64,000 bases of DNA from Ochotona curzoniae. Lineage: Eukaryota; Chordata; Mammalia; Lagomorpha; Ochotonidae. The stretch is taken from positions 5,208,001 to 5,272,000 of the forward strand of contig NW_024467120.1 in assembly GCF_017591425.1 (NCBI RefSeq), in the 5' to 3' direction. Position 1 is the first letter of the stretch; the number at the start of each line of letters is the position of its first letter. Shown piece after piece: positions 23,136-34,944 of the stretch. The notes beneath the pieces are model-generated. The model saw only the letters and a program-made list of their open reading frames with translations. It was not told the DNA's origin and did no database searches. A program made the position numbers and the translations under genes.

Positions 23136-23599
23136 GAATACCTTGGCCAAAGTCAGTGATTTCATACATTCAGCTGCAGTAGATGTCCTTGTATGTTGTT
23201 CTGTGAATGTGAGCATTCATTTAGATCAAATGAGACTTGTAAATCTCATGAACCTGTTTTCCATCTTAAGCTTTCTGATGAATGTAAGGAAGGCGAAGCA
23301 ATGGCTGTCAGTGTGTGGATTCTGTTAGCATAAAAGCACTTGGCACACAGTTCAGTTCTGCTAGTGTTAGGTCAATAGTACCAGAGTCTTCTAATAGAAA
23401 ATCAGGAAACTCTATTACCTGAGTGTTTTACTTCCATCTGATTGATGGAATGAAAGTAAAACTTGCAGGAAAAAAGTTTAATGTTCTGTGCATTCTATTG
23501 CAAATTTGGTTCAAAAATTTTTATGCTCAAGAGTAAAATTGATATTCCTGTTGTGATAAAAGGTGTAAAGCAGAAATCATAATAAAATTTGCATAGCAA

Positions 23600-23760
23600 G
23601 CATTTTACCATTTTAAGTGTGTGGTTTGATGCCTTTTAATAGATTTATGTTTGTGTCATCATCTCTAACATCTCATTTGAGAATACTTCTGTCAGCTAAG
23701 AAAATTCTGGACACCACTTGCAGTCAATCCAGATTTTCACATCTAGCCCTAGGTAACCAC
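23600..23760 (-). mobile_element. Old L1M-type fragment (tentative)
   Basis: 'agcattttaccattttaagt' followed by 'gtgtggtttgatgcctttta' fits an antisense old L1 3' UTR. Short and diverged. Confidence 0.5.
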
Positions 23761-24329
23761 TGACAGTTATTTCTCAGTGAAAGTGCAAGCAAAAGTATTG
23801 GTGTAATGTCAGAAATAAACGTGTATTGTAAGTATGTTAATACTATATTACTAGGTACTTTATTGCTCAAGAGCACATGGCATATATGCTTATATGTAAT
23901 TATTAGCAAGAAAATCCATGAAGCTGACCTTTGCACATGCAACTTACTGTGTCTTTTAAGCAAATGCAATAGAAATAGTCAACATTTATCGACATTTTTC
24001 TATTTACTTTGAGTAGTTGAACCACAGAAGTTTTGTAGTGAAGTTAATATTGAATGTTAAAATCCTCCAACATGGCAAGATATATGTTTTTCTCTTTACA
24101 TACTATTACCAATTATATTTGAAAACTGTTTTGAGTCTTTGTAGATTTTTGAGTCTTTGTACTCACTGATATTAGTAACTTTTTTTTTCCTTTGAAAAGG
24201 AACCCTCTAAAATTTGGTTGTATTTTGCTTGAAGTAAGTTGGAAATCTAGTCAAGATAAGCAGGCAGAATATTCAGTTTTTGAAGATTTATGTATTGCAG
24301 TCATGGAAAACAAAGTTTGCAAGCAAAGC

Positions 24330-24340
24330 AGCAGGATTTA
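24330..24340 (+). repeat. Target-site duplication, left copy
   Basis: 'agcaggattta' recurs at 24667-24677. Confidence 0.85.
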
Positions 24341-24666
24341 ATTTTTTTAAGGTTTATTTATTTTTATTGGAAAGGCAGATGTACAGAGAGGAGGAGAGAC
24401 AGAGAGGATGATCTTCCATCCGATGATCAAGTGACCACAATGGCCGATGCTGTGCCAATCCGAAGCCAGGAGCCAGGAGCTTCTTTCCGTGTCTCCCATG
24501 TGGGTGCAGGGTCCCAATGGCTTTGGGCTGTCCTCGACTGCTTTCCCAGGCCACAAGCAGGGAGCTGGATGGGAAGTGGAGCTGCCGGGATTAGAACCGG
24601 CACCCATATGGGACCCCAGCGTGCTCAAGGCGAGGACCTTAACCACTACTCTGTCACGCCGGGCCC
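24341..24666 (-). mobile_element. C-SINE, full length, reverse, with TSD
   Basis: Well-conserved copy from the T-run through 'ccgggattagaaccggcacc' to 'cacgccgggccc'. An 11-bp duplication flanks it. Confidence 0.95.
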
Positions 24667-24677
24667 AGCAGGATTTA
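24667..24677 (+). repeat. Target-site duplication, right copy
   Basis: Exact copy of 24330-24340. Confidence 0.85.
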
Positions 24678-24827
24678 TTCTTACAAATGCAGGGTAGGAC
24701 ATTAAATGGTAAGAACCCAGTGAACAGGATTTGATTTTGAAATTTTATACTTGGATTTGAAATAGCTGGATTTAAGGAGAGACTCTTTTGATGGATTTAC
24801 TATTTTAAGCAGAATGTGGAATCTTTT

Positions 24828-25253
24828 TTTAAAAAGTATTTATTTGAAAAATCAGAGTACAAAAAAGGAGAGGAAGACAAATAGGGGGAGAGAAAGAGGA
24901 AAGGAGAGAGAAAGGGAGAGAGAGAGAGGGAGAGAGAAAGAGAGGGAGAGAGAGAAAGAGGGGGGAGATGGAGAGAGAGAAAGAGAGAAAAGAAAGGGAG
25001 AGAGAGAGAGAGAGATCTGTCCTCTGATTCACTCCCCGAAGTGGCTGCAACCATAGAGTTGGCCCAGGCTGAAGCCAGGACCAGGTGCTTCATCTGGGTC
25101 TCTCACAAGGACTTGGACCATCCTCTGCTTCTTTCCCAGATGCGTTAACAAGAAGCTGTATCAGAAATGGAGCATCTGGGACTTTAACTTGCACCTGTAT
25201 GGGATGCTGGTATCACAGGCCATAGCTTAACTTGCTATGCCACATGCTGGGCC
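24828..25253 (-). mobile_element. Old C-type SINE with expanded GA tract
   Basis: 'ttaaaaagtatttatttgaa' start, a long GA/GGA-rich insert, then 'ctgtcctctgattcactccc' and an end near 'acatgctgggcc'. Confidence 0.85.
24861..25016 (+). repeat. Polypurine (GA/GGGA)n tract, about 155 bp
   Basis: Almost pure purine on the plus strand, made of GAGA, AAAGA and GGGAGA units. It grew from the GA stretch next to the SINE tail. The ORFs of K/R/E or S/L repeats over it are artefacts. Confidence 0.95.
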
Positions 25254-25499
25254 TAATTATCTTTTTAAACACCAGAAGTCAAAATAAGCTGAATTTTAGA
25301 TGACTATTTCAAGTTATTGAAATTCACTGAAATAGTAAATTGAGAATCCTAAACACAGTTTATTATATGAGTTTTTTTGGTGTGTGTGTGTGTAAATTTT
25401 GTCATAGGTATTACAAGCAAAATAGTGCTATTTTAAAAAATACTTTGGCTTAAGTATTCCAGTATTTCAATATAAAAATTGGACAATTAGAAATACCCA

Positions 25500-25750
25500 C
25501 CCGTTAGCCTGCTTGCTACCTCCCTGCTTAGGATACTGCATCTCACGTTGAAGTTTCTGGGTTCAATTCCCAACTCTGACCTCTGCACAAGCTCATGTTG
25601 CAAGGAGCATGCAGCTGTGGTCTTGGCCTGTGTTCAGTTCCTAGCTCCCAACTTGAGCCTCTGCCCAGCCCTGGCAGTACTGGAAATTTGGGAATGACCC
25701 AGTAAAGGAAAATGCTTTCTCTGTTTCCCTGCATGTTTCTTTGCCTCTGA
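25500..25750 (+). mobile_element. Old C-type SINE, forward
   Basis: 'ggatactgcatctcacgttg', 'gggttcaattcccaactctg' and 'cttgagcctctgcccagccc'. Diverged. Confidence 0.6.
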
Positions 25751-25962
25751 GAAAATTGAATTTATAATTATTTTCATTATAAACAGAATCTCTTATTGTT
25801 TTTATAAAATAAAACATTAAAGATAAATATCATGTGGTCATATCAATAATTACTACAAAGTCATTTGATGAACCTCAGTATTGTTCTTATTAAAATTTTT
25901 GAGGAGTCATAAAGACTTCTTATTAAAAACTAAAAATAAACTTTATTATAAATCATGAAATA

Positions 25963-26265
25963 GGGGCCAGCCTGGTGGCACCAGTATCCTATAAGTGGTT
26001 CAATTCTAGTCCCAGCTGCTCCACTTCCAGTTCAGCTCTTTGCCTATGGCCTGGAAAAGCAGTATAGAAAGGCCCAAAGCCTTGGGACCCTGTACTAGGG
26101 GACTCATAAGAAACTCCTGGCTCCTGGCTTTGAATTGGCTCAGCTGTGGCAGCTGTGGCCATTTGGGGATGAACTAGAGAATGGAAGACCTCTCTCTTTC
26201 TGTCTTTCATTTATTTTTTTCTCTGCAAAGTCTGTCTTTTAAATATTAAAACAAAACAAAACAAA
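25963..26265 (+). mobile_element. C-type SINE, forward
   Basis: 'ggggccagcctggtggcacc' head, 'gcctggaaaagcagtataga' core, 'ggcccaaagccttgggaccc', then an 'aaaacaaaacaaaac' tail. Confidence 0.88.
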
Positions 26266-26539
26266 CAAGCAAAAGACACTAAAGGGTAAAATAATAAAAT
26301 GAGTGAAATACGAATGTTGGCCACGTGTCCATGACCAGCAATCTTGTTCATTTTAGTTTATTATCCACTATTATTACTATTTGCTAGCAGATGCAGTAAG
26401 ACAAGAAGTTATTTTGTGGCTGTAGTTTTTGGGAGACGTTAAAAGCATCTTTTCTTGGTTGCTGACTTGGATTGTGTACACGTCCTCAAACATGCGACTA
26501 AATCTTTAAGTAGCCATCTTCCAGTAAAATCAATAAAAT

Positions 26540-27420
26540 ATTTGAAGAGATACCTGGATGCAAGATATATGTAAAAATAAAAAAAATTTTAAAAAAAGAT
26601 ATATGTAAAAATTTATCTTCTCTCTATTTTATCATGCAACATTAAGAAATGGGAAGAAATTTTCCCTTAAATAAAAAAGTATATATATTATATAAATTTC
26701 TTTTAGTTCATAGCTTGGATAGCTACTTGTATTTTCAAAAATTATCTCCAGTGAGTGTAAAACTTCATATTGATAAATAAGTACTCTAAAATATGAAAAG
26801 TCTGAAAAATAACACTGTACTACCAGTATAATAGGGATAGATATGACCTAGCAATAAACAAAGGAATATTGGATCAGAATAGATTTAAAAATAAGTATTT
26901 CAGAATCATTAATTCAGGATATAGGCAACTGAATTTTTGATACCTGTTGTAGTTCAATTTAGTGGAAAAGTCATGGATTAGGGACAAAAATTATGCTAGC
27001 ATAAGTGGTTCTCTGTTTATAATGGAACTAATTACAAATTCAGTGAAGATAATTCCTTGATAGACTAGACTCAAAATTTAGAAAAAAAATTGAATATCTC
27101 AGAGGGAAATCTAGGAAAGTAGATAAAAATCTGCCTAGCAAACTTTCTTAATCAAGAGTAGAAAACCTCAGAAATGATATAAGGTAACAGCGACTTAGTG
27201 GAACATCATGCAAACAAAACCGTTGTAAGGAAATTGCAACATGAAAGTAATCAGCAGATACCAGCCATGTCTAGGAAAAGCATTTGTCAAATACCAAAGA
27301 AGTCTTAATAACTAGGATTTACAAAGACTTCCTAGAAATTGACAAGGGAGAGTTGAAGCTGTGCTAAAGCCCAACAGGCAAAGAACGGAATAGATGATTC
27401 ACAGTGTTGAAATGGACTGT
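26540..27420 (+). mobile_element. Ancient L1 ORF2 remnant (tentative)
   Basis: A-rich plus strand with phrases fitting the ORF2 C-terminal half, e.g. 'aggatttacaaagacttcct' followed by 'aacaggcaaagaacgg'. Many stops and indels. Limits are approximate. Confidence 0.35.
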
Positions 27421-27948
27421 GCGTGTATGAATGTGACCATGTGCAAGTGTGATGAATTGAGCACGGAGGAAACTATAGAAGACTCTATGTCAGTGGGGAG
27501 TGATGGGCTGATGTGAGGAGAAATAAGAAAATACTGTGACGTTTTGCTTGTAGACTTTTGCAGCAGCACATGGATGTGTAGGCGGTGATTCCAGTAGTTC
27601 TGGAAGCTCAAGGAAGGAAGAACTGGCTTAGAGGAGGCAGGGACGGGGTAGGCCTATGGGTAGAGGCCTGAGCCGTCACTGGTGCCCTTCATCGCTGGTC
27701 CTAGGAGGCAGTTACTTGTAGCTGGTGACAGAGAGCCTTTCCTGAGGCCGAGAGCAGTTCTGTTGGTCAGGTACAACATGACTTCATATTTTATGGATCG
27801 TGAGGCTCTTGGAAAAAGGTGTCTTGCAGACACCACAGCTTTAGTGTTTTCTTGTTTGAACCAGTTATCCTGTATTTAATGCTGAGATGATTCCTATCCA
27901 GGGGAGGGGCCCAGGTTAGGAAGGCTAGCTGATCAAAAGGCTCTCTAG
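27421..27948. other. Intergenic, nothing recognised
   Basis: Short ORFs on both strands (60-84 codons) without domain features. Confidence 0.45.
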
Positions 27949-28302
27949 GGCCCAGCGCGATGGTGTAGTGGTTAAAGTCCTTGCCTTGCATATGCCAGGA
28001 TCCCGTATGGGCGCCGGTTCTCATCCCAGCAGCTCCACTTGCCATCCAGCTCCCTGCTTGTGGCCTGGGAAAGCAGTCAAGGAGGGCCCAAAGCCTTGGG
28101 ACCCTGCATGCAAGTGGGAGACCCGGAGGAATGTTCCTGGCTCCTGGCTTTGGATCAGTGTAGCACTGGCCATTGTGCTCACTGGGGGACTGAATCCTTG
28201 GATGGAAGATCTTCCTCTCTGTCTCTGTCTCTCCTCTCTGTTTATCCGTCTTTCCAACATAAATAAGTTAAAAAAAGAAAAAGAAGAAGAAGAAGAAGAA
28301 GA
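27949..28302 (+). mobile_element. C-SINE, full length, with (GAA)n in its tail
   Basis: 'gggcccagcgcgatggtgta' head, 'gcctgggaaagcagtcaagg' core, 'gaagatcttcctctctgtct'. The A-tail has become 'gaagaagaagaagaagaaga' at 28281-28302. Confidence 0.95.
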
Positions 28303-28311
28303 CGGCTCTAT

Positions 28312-28385
28312 TGGCCCGGTGCTTTCCCCTAGCGGATAAAGTCCTTGCACATGCTGGGATCCTGCATCTGCATAAATGTTCCCTC
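28312..28385 (+). mobile_element. C-SINE head fragment
   Basis: 'ggcccggtgctttcccctag', then 'cggataaagtccttgc' and 'atgctgggatcctgc'. Only the tRNA-like head is present, directly after the preceding SINE. Confidence 0.7.
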
Positions 28386-28939
28386 TCTCTCAGATTCTAT
28401 CCTGTGGGACGTACAGACATTGTGGCACCAGCCAAGTCCCAAGGGGCTCTCCCTGTCGGTCACCATGTCTCAAGAGCTGTCGGGAACAGGTGTTGAGCAG
28501 TAGCTAATGCTCCTGAGACAAATTCTAAGGAAGATGTGGGCGACTTGAAGTTCCTGGTGGTGAAGGTGCGAGGCAACTAGACCTTGCCGGTGCAAGGGTC
28601 TCCCGCCCTCTCAAGGCACCTGTGTTCCTGCACCCCACAGGTCTCTGTTGTCAGAGTCTTCATCCATGCTTTGGTGTTTGTTTCTTTGATCCTTTGCAGA
28701 TGTAGGATCTGTGAGCACCATCTGGCTCCTGGTTTCACTGGGGACTTAGTGATTCACTGTTTTTCAGGAAGAGGGAAGAGATTGTGGCAGAGGAGGAGGC
28801 AGGAAAGGAAGGGGTCATCCATCTATGCTGTAGAGGAAACCCAAGCTTTTAGGATACCTTTCAAAATCAAGTTTCTTCGGGAATTAACATCTGTGCTATT
28901 CCTGTCTATGCGTGATGTTATGCCTGTAAAGCTGCAGTG
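28386..28939. other. Intergenic, nothing recognised
   Basis: A 128-codon ORF (28584-28970) has no domain, no splice context and runs into SINE sequence at its end. I do not support it as a gene. Confidence 0.45.
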
Positions 28940-29290
28940 TTTTTTTTTAATTAAGGTTTATTTTGTTTGAAAGAATTATAGAGAAAATAGAAGAAAGAGA
29001 GAGGGCAGGGTAGGGTGGTTGTGAGGGGGGAAGAGAGTTGATCTTCCATCTGCTGATTCATTCCCAAATGACTGCAGTGGCCAGACTGAGCAGGCCAAAG
29101 CCAGAAGTCAGAAGCTTCTTGAGGGTCTTCCATGTGGGTGCAGGGGCTCAAGCCTTCGGGCCATCTGCTGCTGCTTTTCCAGGCACATTAGCAGGGAGCT
29201 GAATCTGAAGTGGAGCAGCTGAGACAAGAACTCCAGTTCCTGGGATGTCTATATTGGATGCCAGCACCACGGTCTCACAGTGCTGGCCCC
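28940..29290 (-). mobile_element. Old C-type SINE, reverse
   Basis: T-run, 'gatcttccatctgctgattc', 'tccatgtgggtgcaggggct', ending 'tcacagtgctggccc'. Confidence 0.85.
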
Positions 29291-30786
29291 TCGGGCAGAT
29301 GTCTTAATTTCAAGAGTGACATACCACATCTATTAAGACAAGAAATGTTTTTGATATTTAATCCAGTGGAATCCTGTGCAGCTGTGTTGGGTATGGACGC
29401 ACAGGACTGAATGTTGCATTTCCTATAAGCCAGTTGGATGTTGGTTGTTATGACAACCATGGGAGCATTAGGGATTTTGTGTTTTTTTTTTTTTTAATTC
29501 ATTGATTGACTTGCACAGTAATTTGCAGGAGTTTTTAATATTACAAGGATTAATAGAAACCCTGCAAATACAAGAATTCCCGTGAAGAATCTTAAAAGGG
29601 GATGATGTAGAGTCATTTTGTTTCTGGAAAGAGTGAAGTGCCGAGCTCTGTTTTTTCACTGCCCCTGCCCCTGCCCACCCGGGCCTCCTAGCGCTGTCCT
29701 GTGGGGGTGATAGAACTTCAGAGAGCCGAGTCCTCAGCAGCCCTACTTTCGGGCTCGTCCCTCCCTGCCCTGCCACGTGGGCTTTCGTATGGCATAATAA
29801 CAATGATAGTTTAAAGCTCTTCTAGCCTAGTGTTGAGGTGCTTCTTGTTGGTGTGAAGCAGATGCTAAAACAGCACATCTTCAGCCTTGGCAAACTGCTG
29901 GCGTCAAGTCTGACACACTGGAAGATGACTCTTCTTTGCCATGCCACCCCAAATGTATTTTTTTTGCTCAATTTCTATCATATTGTTTTCTAATAGTCTT
30001 ATTGTGAATGTGTACAGTGCCCTGAATAAGTGTCAAAAGGGTGAGTAAAAGGAACCTCATTAGATGTCACGAAAGATGCAAATGAAATTTGTAGCTGTGT
30101 GGAAATGAGAACCTCATGCCCTTTGTCTTACTTCTTTCCCTGTGCAGGAAGAATTGCACTACTTGTAGAAGTTGGTTTCCCAATACCTGTGTTTGAATCT
30201 GTGGTTTGTTAACTGAACAGGTCATTTAAAAAGGTGTATTATTTTTTTTAACTCACATGATGTACTTAAGATGTCAACTCCAAGATAGGTGTTAGTAATT
30301 CATATACTATGGTAGAACAGATGAGTCAGCTCAAGGATGAATCTTGACTTCTTTACATTAATTAAAGAGAATAATCTTCTGCAAAAGAAATCTCCTTATT
30401 GATTCATTTATTATGTAGGACTCTAATGCTTTTAATAATATGTACCTATGGCATATTGCATACGGGCAGTATGACATATTGTTATCTGGATGTCTTACAC
30501 ATAGATAGAATCTTCTAGTTTGATATTTTCACTTCACAAACAGAGGAATCCTTACGTGTTCCTTGGCTTGATTTTGCTTTTGCTTGCATTTGAGTTTAGG
30601 TAGATTAAAGGTTAATGGAGTTTTGATTGCTTAATATTTAGTGTCAAGACTTTGTATGGCTTGTCTTCAGGAAGGCCTGTCATTCAGATCAGGAAATGAT
30701 TTTCTATTATGATGAAGGCCAACATGATTGCGATCTCTGGTCAACAATTTGTAATTGCTATGTCCTTGCTCAGAAAGATGAAATGT
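29291..30786. other. Intergenic, nothing recognised
   Basis: Contains a T-run at 29481-29496 and a modestly GC-rich stretch (29640-29790). No gene supported; a 111-codon minus-strand ORF (29468-29803) starts in the poly-T complement region and has no features. Confidence 0.45.
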
Positions 30787-30815
30787 GTTTATTTATTTAT
30801 TTATTTATTTATTTT
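30787..30815. repeat. (TTTA)n microsatellite
   Basis: About seven TTTA units, with a shorter run of the same unit at 30871-30886. Confidence 0.92.
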
Positions 30816-31134
30816 GTTTTTGATGGTGGTGTCTGGATTTTACCTCATAGTCCGAGTTACCAGATGCTACGTTTATTTATTTATTTTTGCAGCTTAAAAG
30901 AAGCAATTCTTTCTTAGGTTTATTGTAGGACTTCTTACTACCGTTTAAATAGTGTTGTTCTGGATTCACTTTCCAGAACCTTTCTCTTCTGCTCCTTTTC
31001 ACTTCGCTTTGCAGTTGCATAGCACTGACGGCGTCCCCACTGTGTGTCAAGCGAGGGCCACAGTGTACGTTTGAGCAGCTTGTACACTGCACAGTTCTGC
31101 AAGGTGGCATTGACTGCCCTACTTTCCTTTTTCT

Positions 31135-31467
31135 TTTAGGATTGATTTTACTCATATTTGAAAGGCAGTTACAAAGAGAAGGAGACCCAGAGATAGCGAT
31201 TGTACAACTGCTGTTTCACTCCCCAAATGGCTGCAACAGCCAGAGCTGAGCCAATCTGAAGTCAGAAACCAGACCCCAGGAGTTTCCTCTGGGTCTCCCA
31301 TGTGGCTGTAGAGTCCCAAGGACATGAATTATCTTCTGCTGCTTTCCCAGGCCTTAAAAAAAGGAGCTAGATGGGAAGTATTGCAGCCAGGATGCAAACT
31401 GGCACCCATATGGGATGCCGGTGCTGCAGGTGGAGGCTTAGCTTACTACACTATAGTGCTGGCCCCT
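31135..31467 (-). mobile_element. Old C-type SINE, reverse
   Basis: 'tcatatttgaaaggcagtta' start, 'gctgagccaatctgaagtca', ending 'actatagtgctggcccc'. Confidence 0.85.
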
Positions 31468-31595
31468 ACTGTCCCACTTTTAAGACCTGAATAGTCTAGG
31501 TGTGTCTGTAAATCATGCACAGTACTGGCTACTTTATTAACTTCCCACGTTTGCTTCTGACAACCTAAGAGATGCATGGAAATTACTCTCACCTT

Positions 31596-31925
31596 TAAAA
31601 TACATCTATTTAATCTATTTGAAAGGCAGAATGACAGAGATGGATAGAGAGCTAAAAGAAAGATCTTCTGTTGGTTGGTTCTCTCCCCAAATGGCCACAA
31701 CAGTTGGGTTTGGGCCAGGATGGAGCCAGGAGCCTGGAACTCCAGCCGGTTCTTCCGTGTACATAGAAGGGACCTAAGCACTTGGGCCATTCTCTGTGGC
31801 CTTCCCAGTGCCTTAGCAGTGAGCTGGGTCAGAAGTGGAGCAGCCAGGACTTAACCTGGGGCTCTGATACGGGAAGCTGGTGTTGGCACACAATAGCTTA
31901 ACTCCCTGCGTTATGCAGCCAGCCC
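31596..31925 (-). mobile_element. Old C-type SINE, reverse
   Basis: 'ttaatctatttgaaaggcag', 'gaaagatcttctgttggttg', ending 'tgcagccagccct'. Confidence 0.85.
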
Positions 31926-32055
31926 TTGTTTTTCCCATTTTGTGGATGAGAAAGTTGAGTTTTGGTTAAGTAACTTGCTTAAGATTGTGTAACAATGAAT
32001 GAATGGTAGAATTTGTCTAGATCTGAAGCTCTGGGCTTCCTTCCTCCACAACATG
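31926..32055 (-). repeat. MIR fragment
   Basis: 'cccattttgtggatgagaaa', 'gttaagtaacttgcttaaga' and 'ctagatctgaagctctgggc' follow the MIR core in antisense order. Ancient. Confidence 0.8.
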
Positions 32056-32409
32056 TTAACTAAGTTTTGGTAATTTCATCCATGGATACCACATAAATGA
32101 CAGCAATTCCCAAATGGCCGCCATGTCATATCTCTTCTCTCTGTTTACAGCCCACTAAGCAGGTTTTCCATTCTGCCCTCCCGATAGCCCTCTAATTCTG
32201 CAGGATTTACGTGAAACCACTATCGTATTCCTTGCCTCGGTCTCCTTTATTTTCACTCTTATAGTGCCACGGGCCTGGGCTGTTCTTCCTCTGTCATTCC
32301 TTCTAATTAGATACCATGCCCCGTAAGTGCTGTTTCTGAAATCTCTTTTCAATTGTTCATTTCCATTTATTTAAAAAATATTTTTTTCTAGTTTAGTTAT
32401 GTTATTTTT

Positions 32410-32605
32410 TTCTCGGGCTGGGCTGAGCTGAAGTCAGGAACCTATAACTCAGTTCAGATCTCCTCTGTGGGTGATGAGGACCTGGCTTCTGGAGCCATTG
32501 CCAGCTGCCTTCTGGGGAGGCACAGTAGCAGGAAGCTGGAAATGGAAACAGAACCAGAACCTGAACCAGAGCAACCTGGTATTGGATGTGGGCACCCCCA
32601 AGTAG
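32410..32605 (-). mobile_element. Old C-type SINE, truncated, reverse
   Basis: 'gggctgagctgaagtcagga', 'gaggcacagtagcaggaagc' and 'attggatgtgggcacc'. The A-tail end is decayed. Confidence 0.65.
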
Positions 32606-32759
32606 GCCAGATCCCTGCCCCTGTTGTTTTTCATTTTAACTTTTTCTGCCTTTTTCCCACCCTGTCCCATTCATGACTGATTTGGGTCAAGCCCTCATTC
32701 TTTTAGTCTAGACCTATCTGCTCACCTCAATTCTTGTTGTTTGTCTTGGCACCCCTCTT

Positions 32760-33065
32760 TCTGCCTGTTCAGCCTTTCCTACCTTCCCCACTCATCTCCC
32801 TGAAGATTCAGCTTTATCTTTCCATCCCGAGGAAGCCATCTCCAGATGCTTTGAGTCCCTTGCTTGGAATCGCCCTGTGCTCCCGTGGTACATCATGCCA
32901 CAGCCTCTCTTGTTAGTCCTCATCATCTCATCATTGTGCTTACTAGACACCTGCCCTGGACTCCAGGATCTTTGAGGACAGCAGCTGTGTTTACCCTACC
33001 TGCGTCTTATTCTTGTGCAGCTCTCATGGAAGAGCAGTGAATGCTCGAATGGATTGAATGTTTAT
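32760..33065 (+). repeat. L2-type ancient LINE 3' end
   Basis: 'aggaagccatctccagatgc', 'actccaggatctttgaggac' and 'agcagctgtgtttaccctac', ending near 'gaatggattgaatg', follow the L2 3' region. Ancient. Confidence 0.7.
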
Positions 33066-34399
33066 TCACGCCATGCATGGGCTCTTTACACAGATCTGAA
33101 AGTCTGTTCTATCACTCTGTAACATCCCCCGTGCTTATGTAGTATCATTAAATTTTACCTGTGGCTTTTATAGATTTGCATGGCTGGGAATCTCTCTGAG
33201 TACAGAAAATATCCCTGACAACAGGCAGTGTAGTTGTTGCTTAACTTGTGTTTCCATTCATGTCGGCAGGAGCTTTCCTCCCCATCCCTGCTGACCAGAG
33301 ATTATCACTTCATTGCATGGTAATTTCAAAAGTGAACTCTGAGTTGAACTTTGGTTTAAAGCTCTGAAGATCTGCACCCCACTAATGAATAAACTAACTT
33401 CCAAGGTGCTTTGTTTATCTTTCCTGGTTCCTGTAAGAAAATTCCTTGAGATCGAAGTTAGAGTCATGTGGGAGTGGCTTTCCTTAACATGCACCTTTCT
33501 CATGGAACAATGGCAGGTCTTGTTGCAGCTTTGCCCCCGTCCGGTTTGGGCTAACCCTGTAAATCACCCCTAAATCACCATGGACATCAACCTCACCTTT
33601 GAAATGAGGTATGTGAGCTTTAAAAGCTAGAAGGACTTCCCAAGCTCCCGTATGCTTTGATGTCACTCCTTTGAGTCTGGATTGTGTGTTCCTGCAGGCT
33701 TATCTCCTCCACCAGGGCTGGCACCACGCACTTGGATACACTCTGTGCTCCCGCCCTTGGCTGTGACCTAGAGGTTTGCCTCAACAAAAGCTGAGAAGTA
33801 TTTTTGCTTGTGTCCTTTGGAACGGTGCCTGCTACTCTTGGTGGGCTGGCAGGCACAGGTCTCTTCCACAGAGGACTTGGAGAAGCAGTGCTGGGAAGTC
33901 AGAGGACGCCCAGAGCCTTCTGCCAGCGTGCAGGCAGTTGATATTGCAATGCTGCAGAGGCGTGGGCCTGGGAGAGGGTGTGAAGAGTGAGGAGGTACCT
34001 CATCTGTTAACAATATCACACACATTAAGTGTCCCAGGTTTTAAGGAAGGCAGGTTATAGTACCTCGCAGCATCTGGCTTTTCTGATGATTTTTTTCTCT
34101 GCAACCAGTTCTGCAGGAAGTGTGTATTCTCCCACCCCAGCCCTCCTTCGCTAACAAATCAGTGTTTCATGAAAACCATGCCTGTGTTTTATGTGGTAAA
34201 CAGAGTTGCCCTGGCTGGATCAACTTGCTTTCTTATTTTAACATTAGACGCTAAAGGATAGGTCAATTCCCCCCTCCCTCCCTTTTTTTCTCCTTAACAT
34301 GCGCCAGAAGTGTTGCTATAAAAACAGTTTTCTGGAGTGGTGAGAAGGCGGGCCTGAGCTGTTAGAAAGGAGACTTCAAGGAGTTGTGGAGCTGGGAGA
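33066..34399. other. Region upstream of the CpG island
   Basis: Single-copy-looking DNA just upstream of the inferred RNF144B promoter. No repeat named and no gene supported. If conserved in other mammals it would be a candidate for regulatory elements. Confidence 0.4.
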
Positions 34400-34630
34400 A
34401 GAAGGTGGCTGGGAAGATGTGTGCAGAGGAAGCAGCAAGCACTGGCGGCCACGAGGTGAGCCCCACGCCACCTTATTCCCATCCTGGGCAGCAAGGAGGT
34501 TGTTGCTTCGGACGCCCCAGGAGGATCGCGTCTCTGGCCACCGCCGGGCTCGGACAGGGTTAAGGCCATCACCTGCGGCTTGAAGTGCCACCCAGATGGG
34601 AAGTAGGAAGTGCGGCGCCCGAGCTTCCTG

Positions 34631-34638
34631 TATAAATA
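34631..34638 (+). promoter_or_regulatory. TATA box
   Basis: 'tataaata' in a GC-rich context. It predicts a start site about 30 bp downstream, near 34660. Confidence 0.65.
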
Positions 34639-34763
34639 AACGCGCGGCTCCGGGCTCCTGGCGCTGCTGGCGAGCTGCGCCGCACGCCAACTCTGCCAGG
34701 TTCGCGGGCATCGCAGCTGCTCGTCAAGGCAAAGGGGCGGGTAGGGACTCCTCCTCCACCACT

Positions 34764-34791
34764 CCTCCTCCTCCTCCTCCTCCTCCTCCGA
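34764..34791 (+). repeat. (TCC)n run in the inferred 5' UTR
   Basis: 'ctcctcctcctcctcctcct'-type trinucleotide run of about nine units. It is pyrimidine-only on the sense strand and possibly length-variable. Confidence 0.93.
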
Positions 34792-34875
34792 CTCGTCGGT
34801 CTGGAAGCGCCAGCGCTGGTGCAAGTCCTGGCCGAGCGCAGAGCTGTCAGCCCCGAGCCCGGAGCCCCGAAGAGA

Positions 34876-34944
34876 ATGAAGCGGCCCCTCCTCCGCGGCG
34901 TGCGAGCGGCCGGAGCTGGCGGCGCCCACGAGCTGGGCTGCTGA
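34876..34944 (+). CDS. Upstream ORF, 22 codons, in inferred exon 1
   Basis: ATG at 34876 in 'gagaatgaag' (purine at -3) to TGA at 34942-34944. It encodes a short Arg/Gly/Ala-rich peptide starting MKRPLLRGV. It lies wholly inside the inferred exon and ends before the main start codon, so it could reduce main-frame initiation or make it reinitiation-dependent. There is no evidence the peptide itself has a function. Confidence 0.4.
   Translation: MKRPLLRGVRAAGAGGAHELGC

Noticed and set aside
24800..25093. ORFs of Ser/Leu or Arg/Glu repeats
   Set aside because: Translation of a polypurine microsatellite inside a SINE.
28584..28970. 128-codon ORF
   Set aside because: No domain or splice context, and the end runs into SINE sequence.
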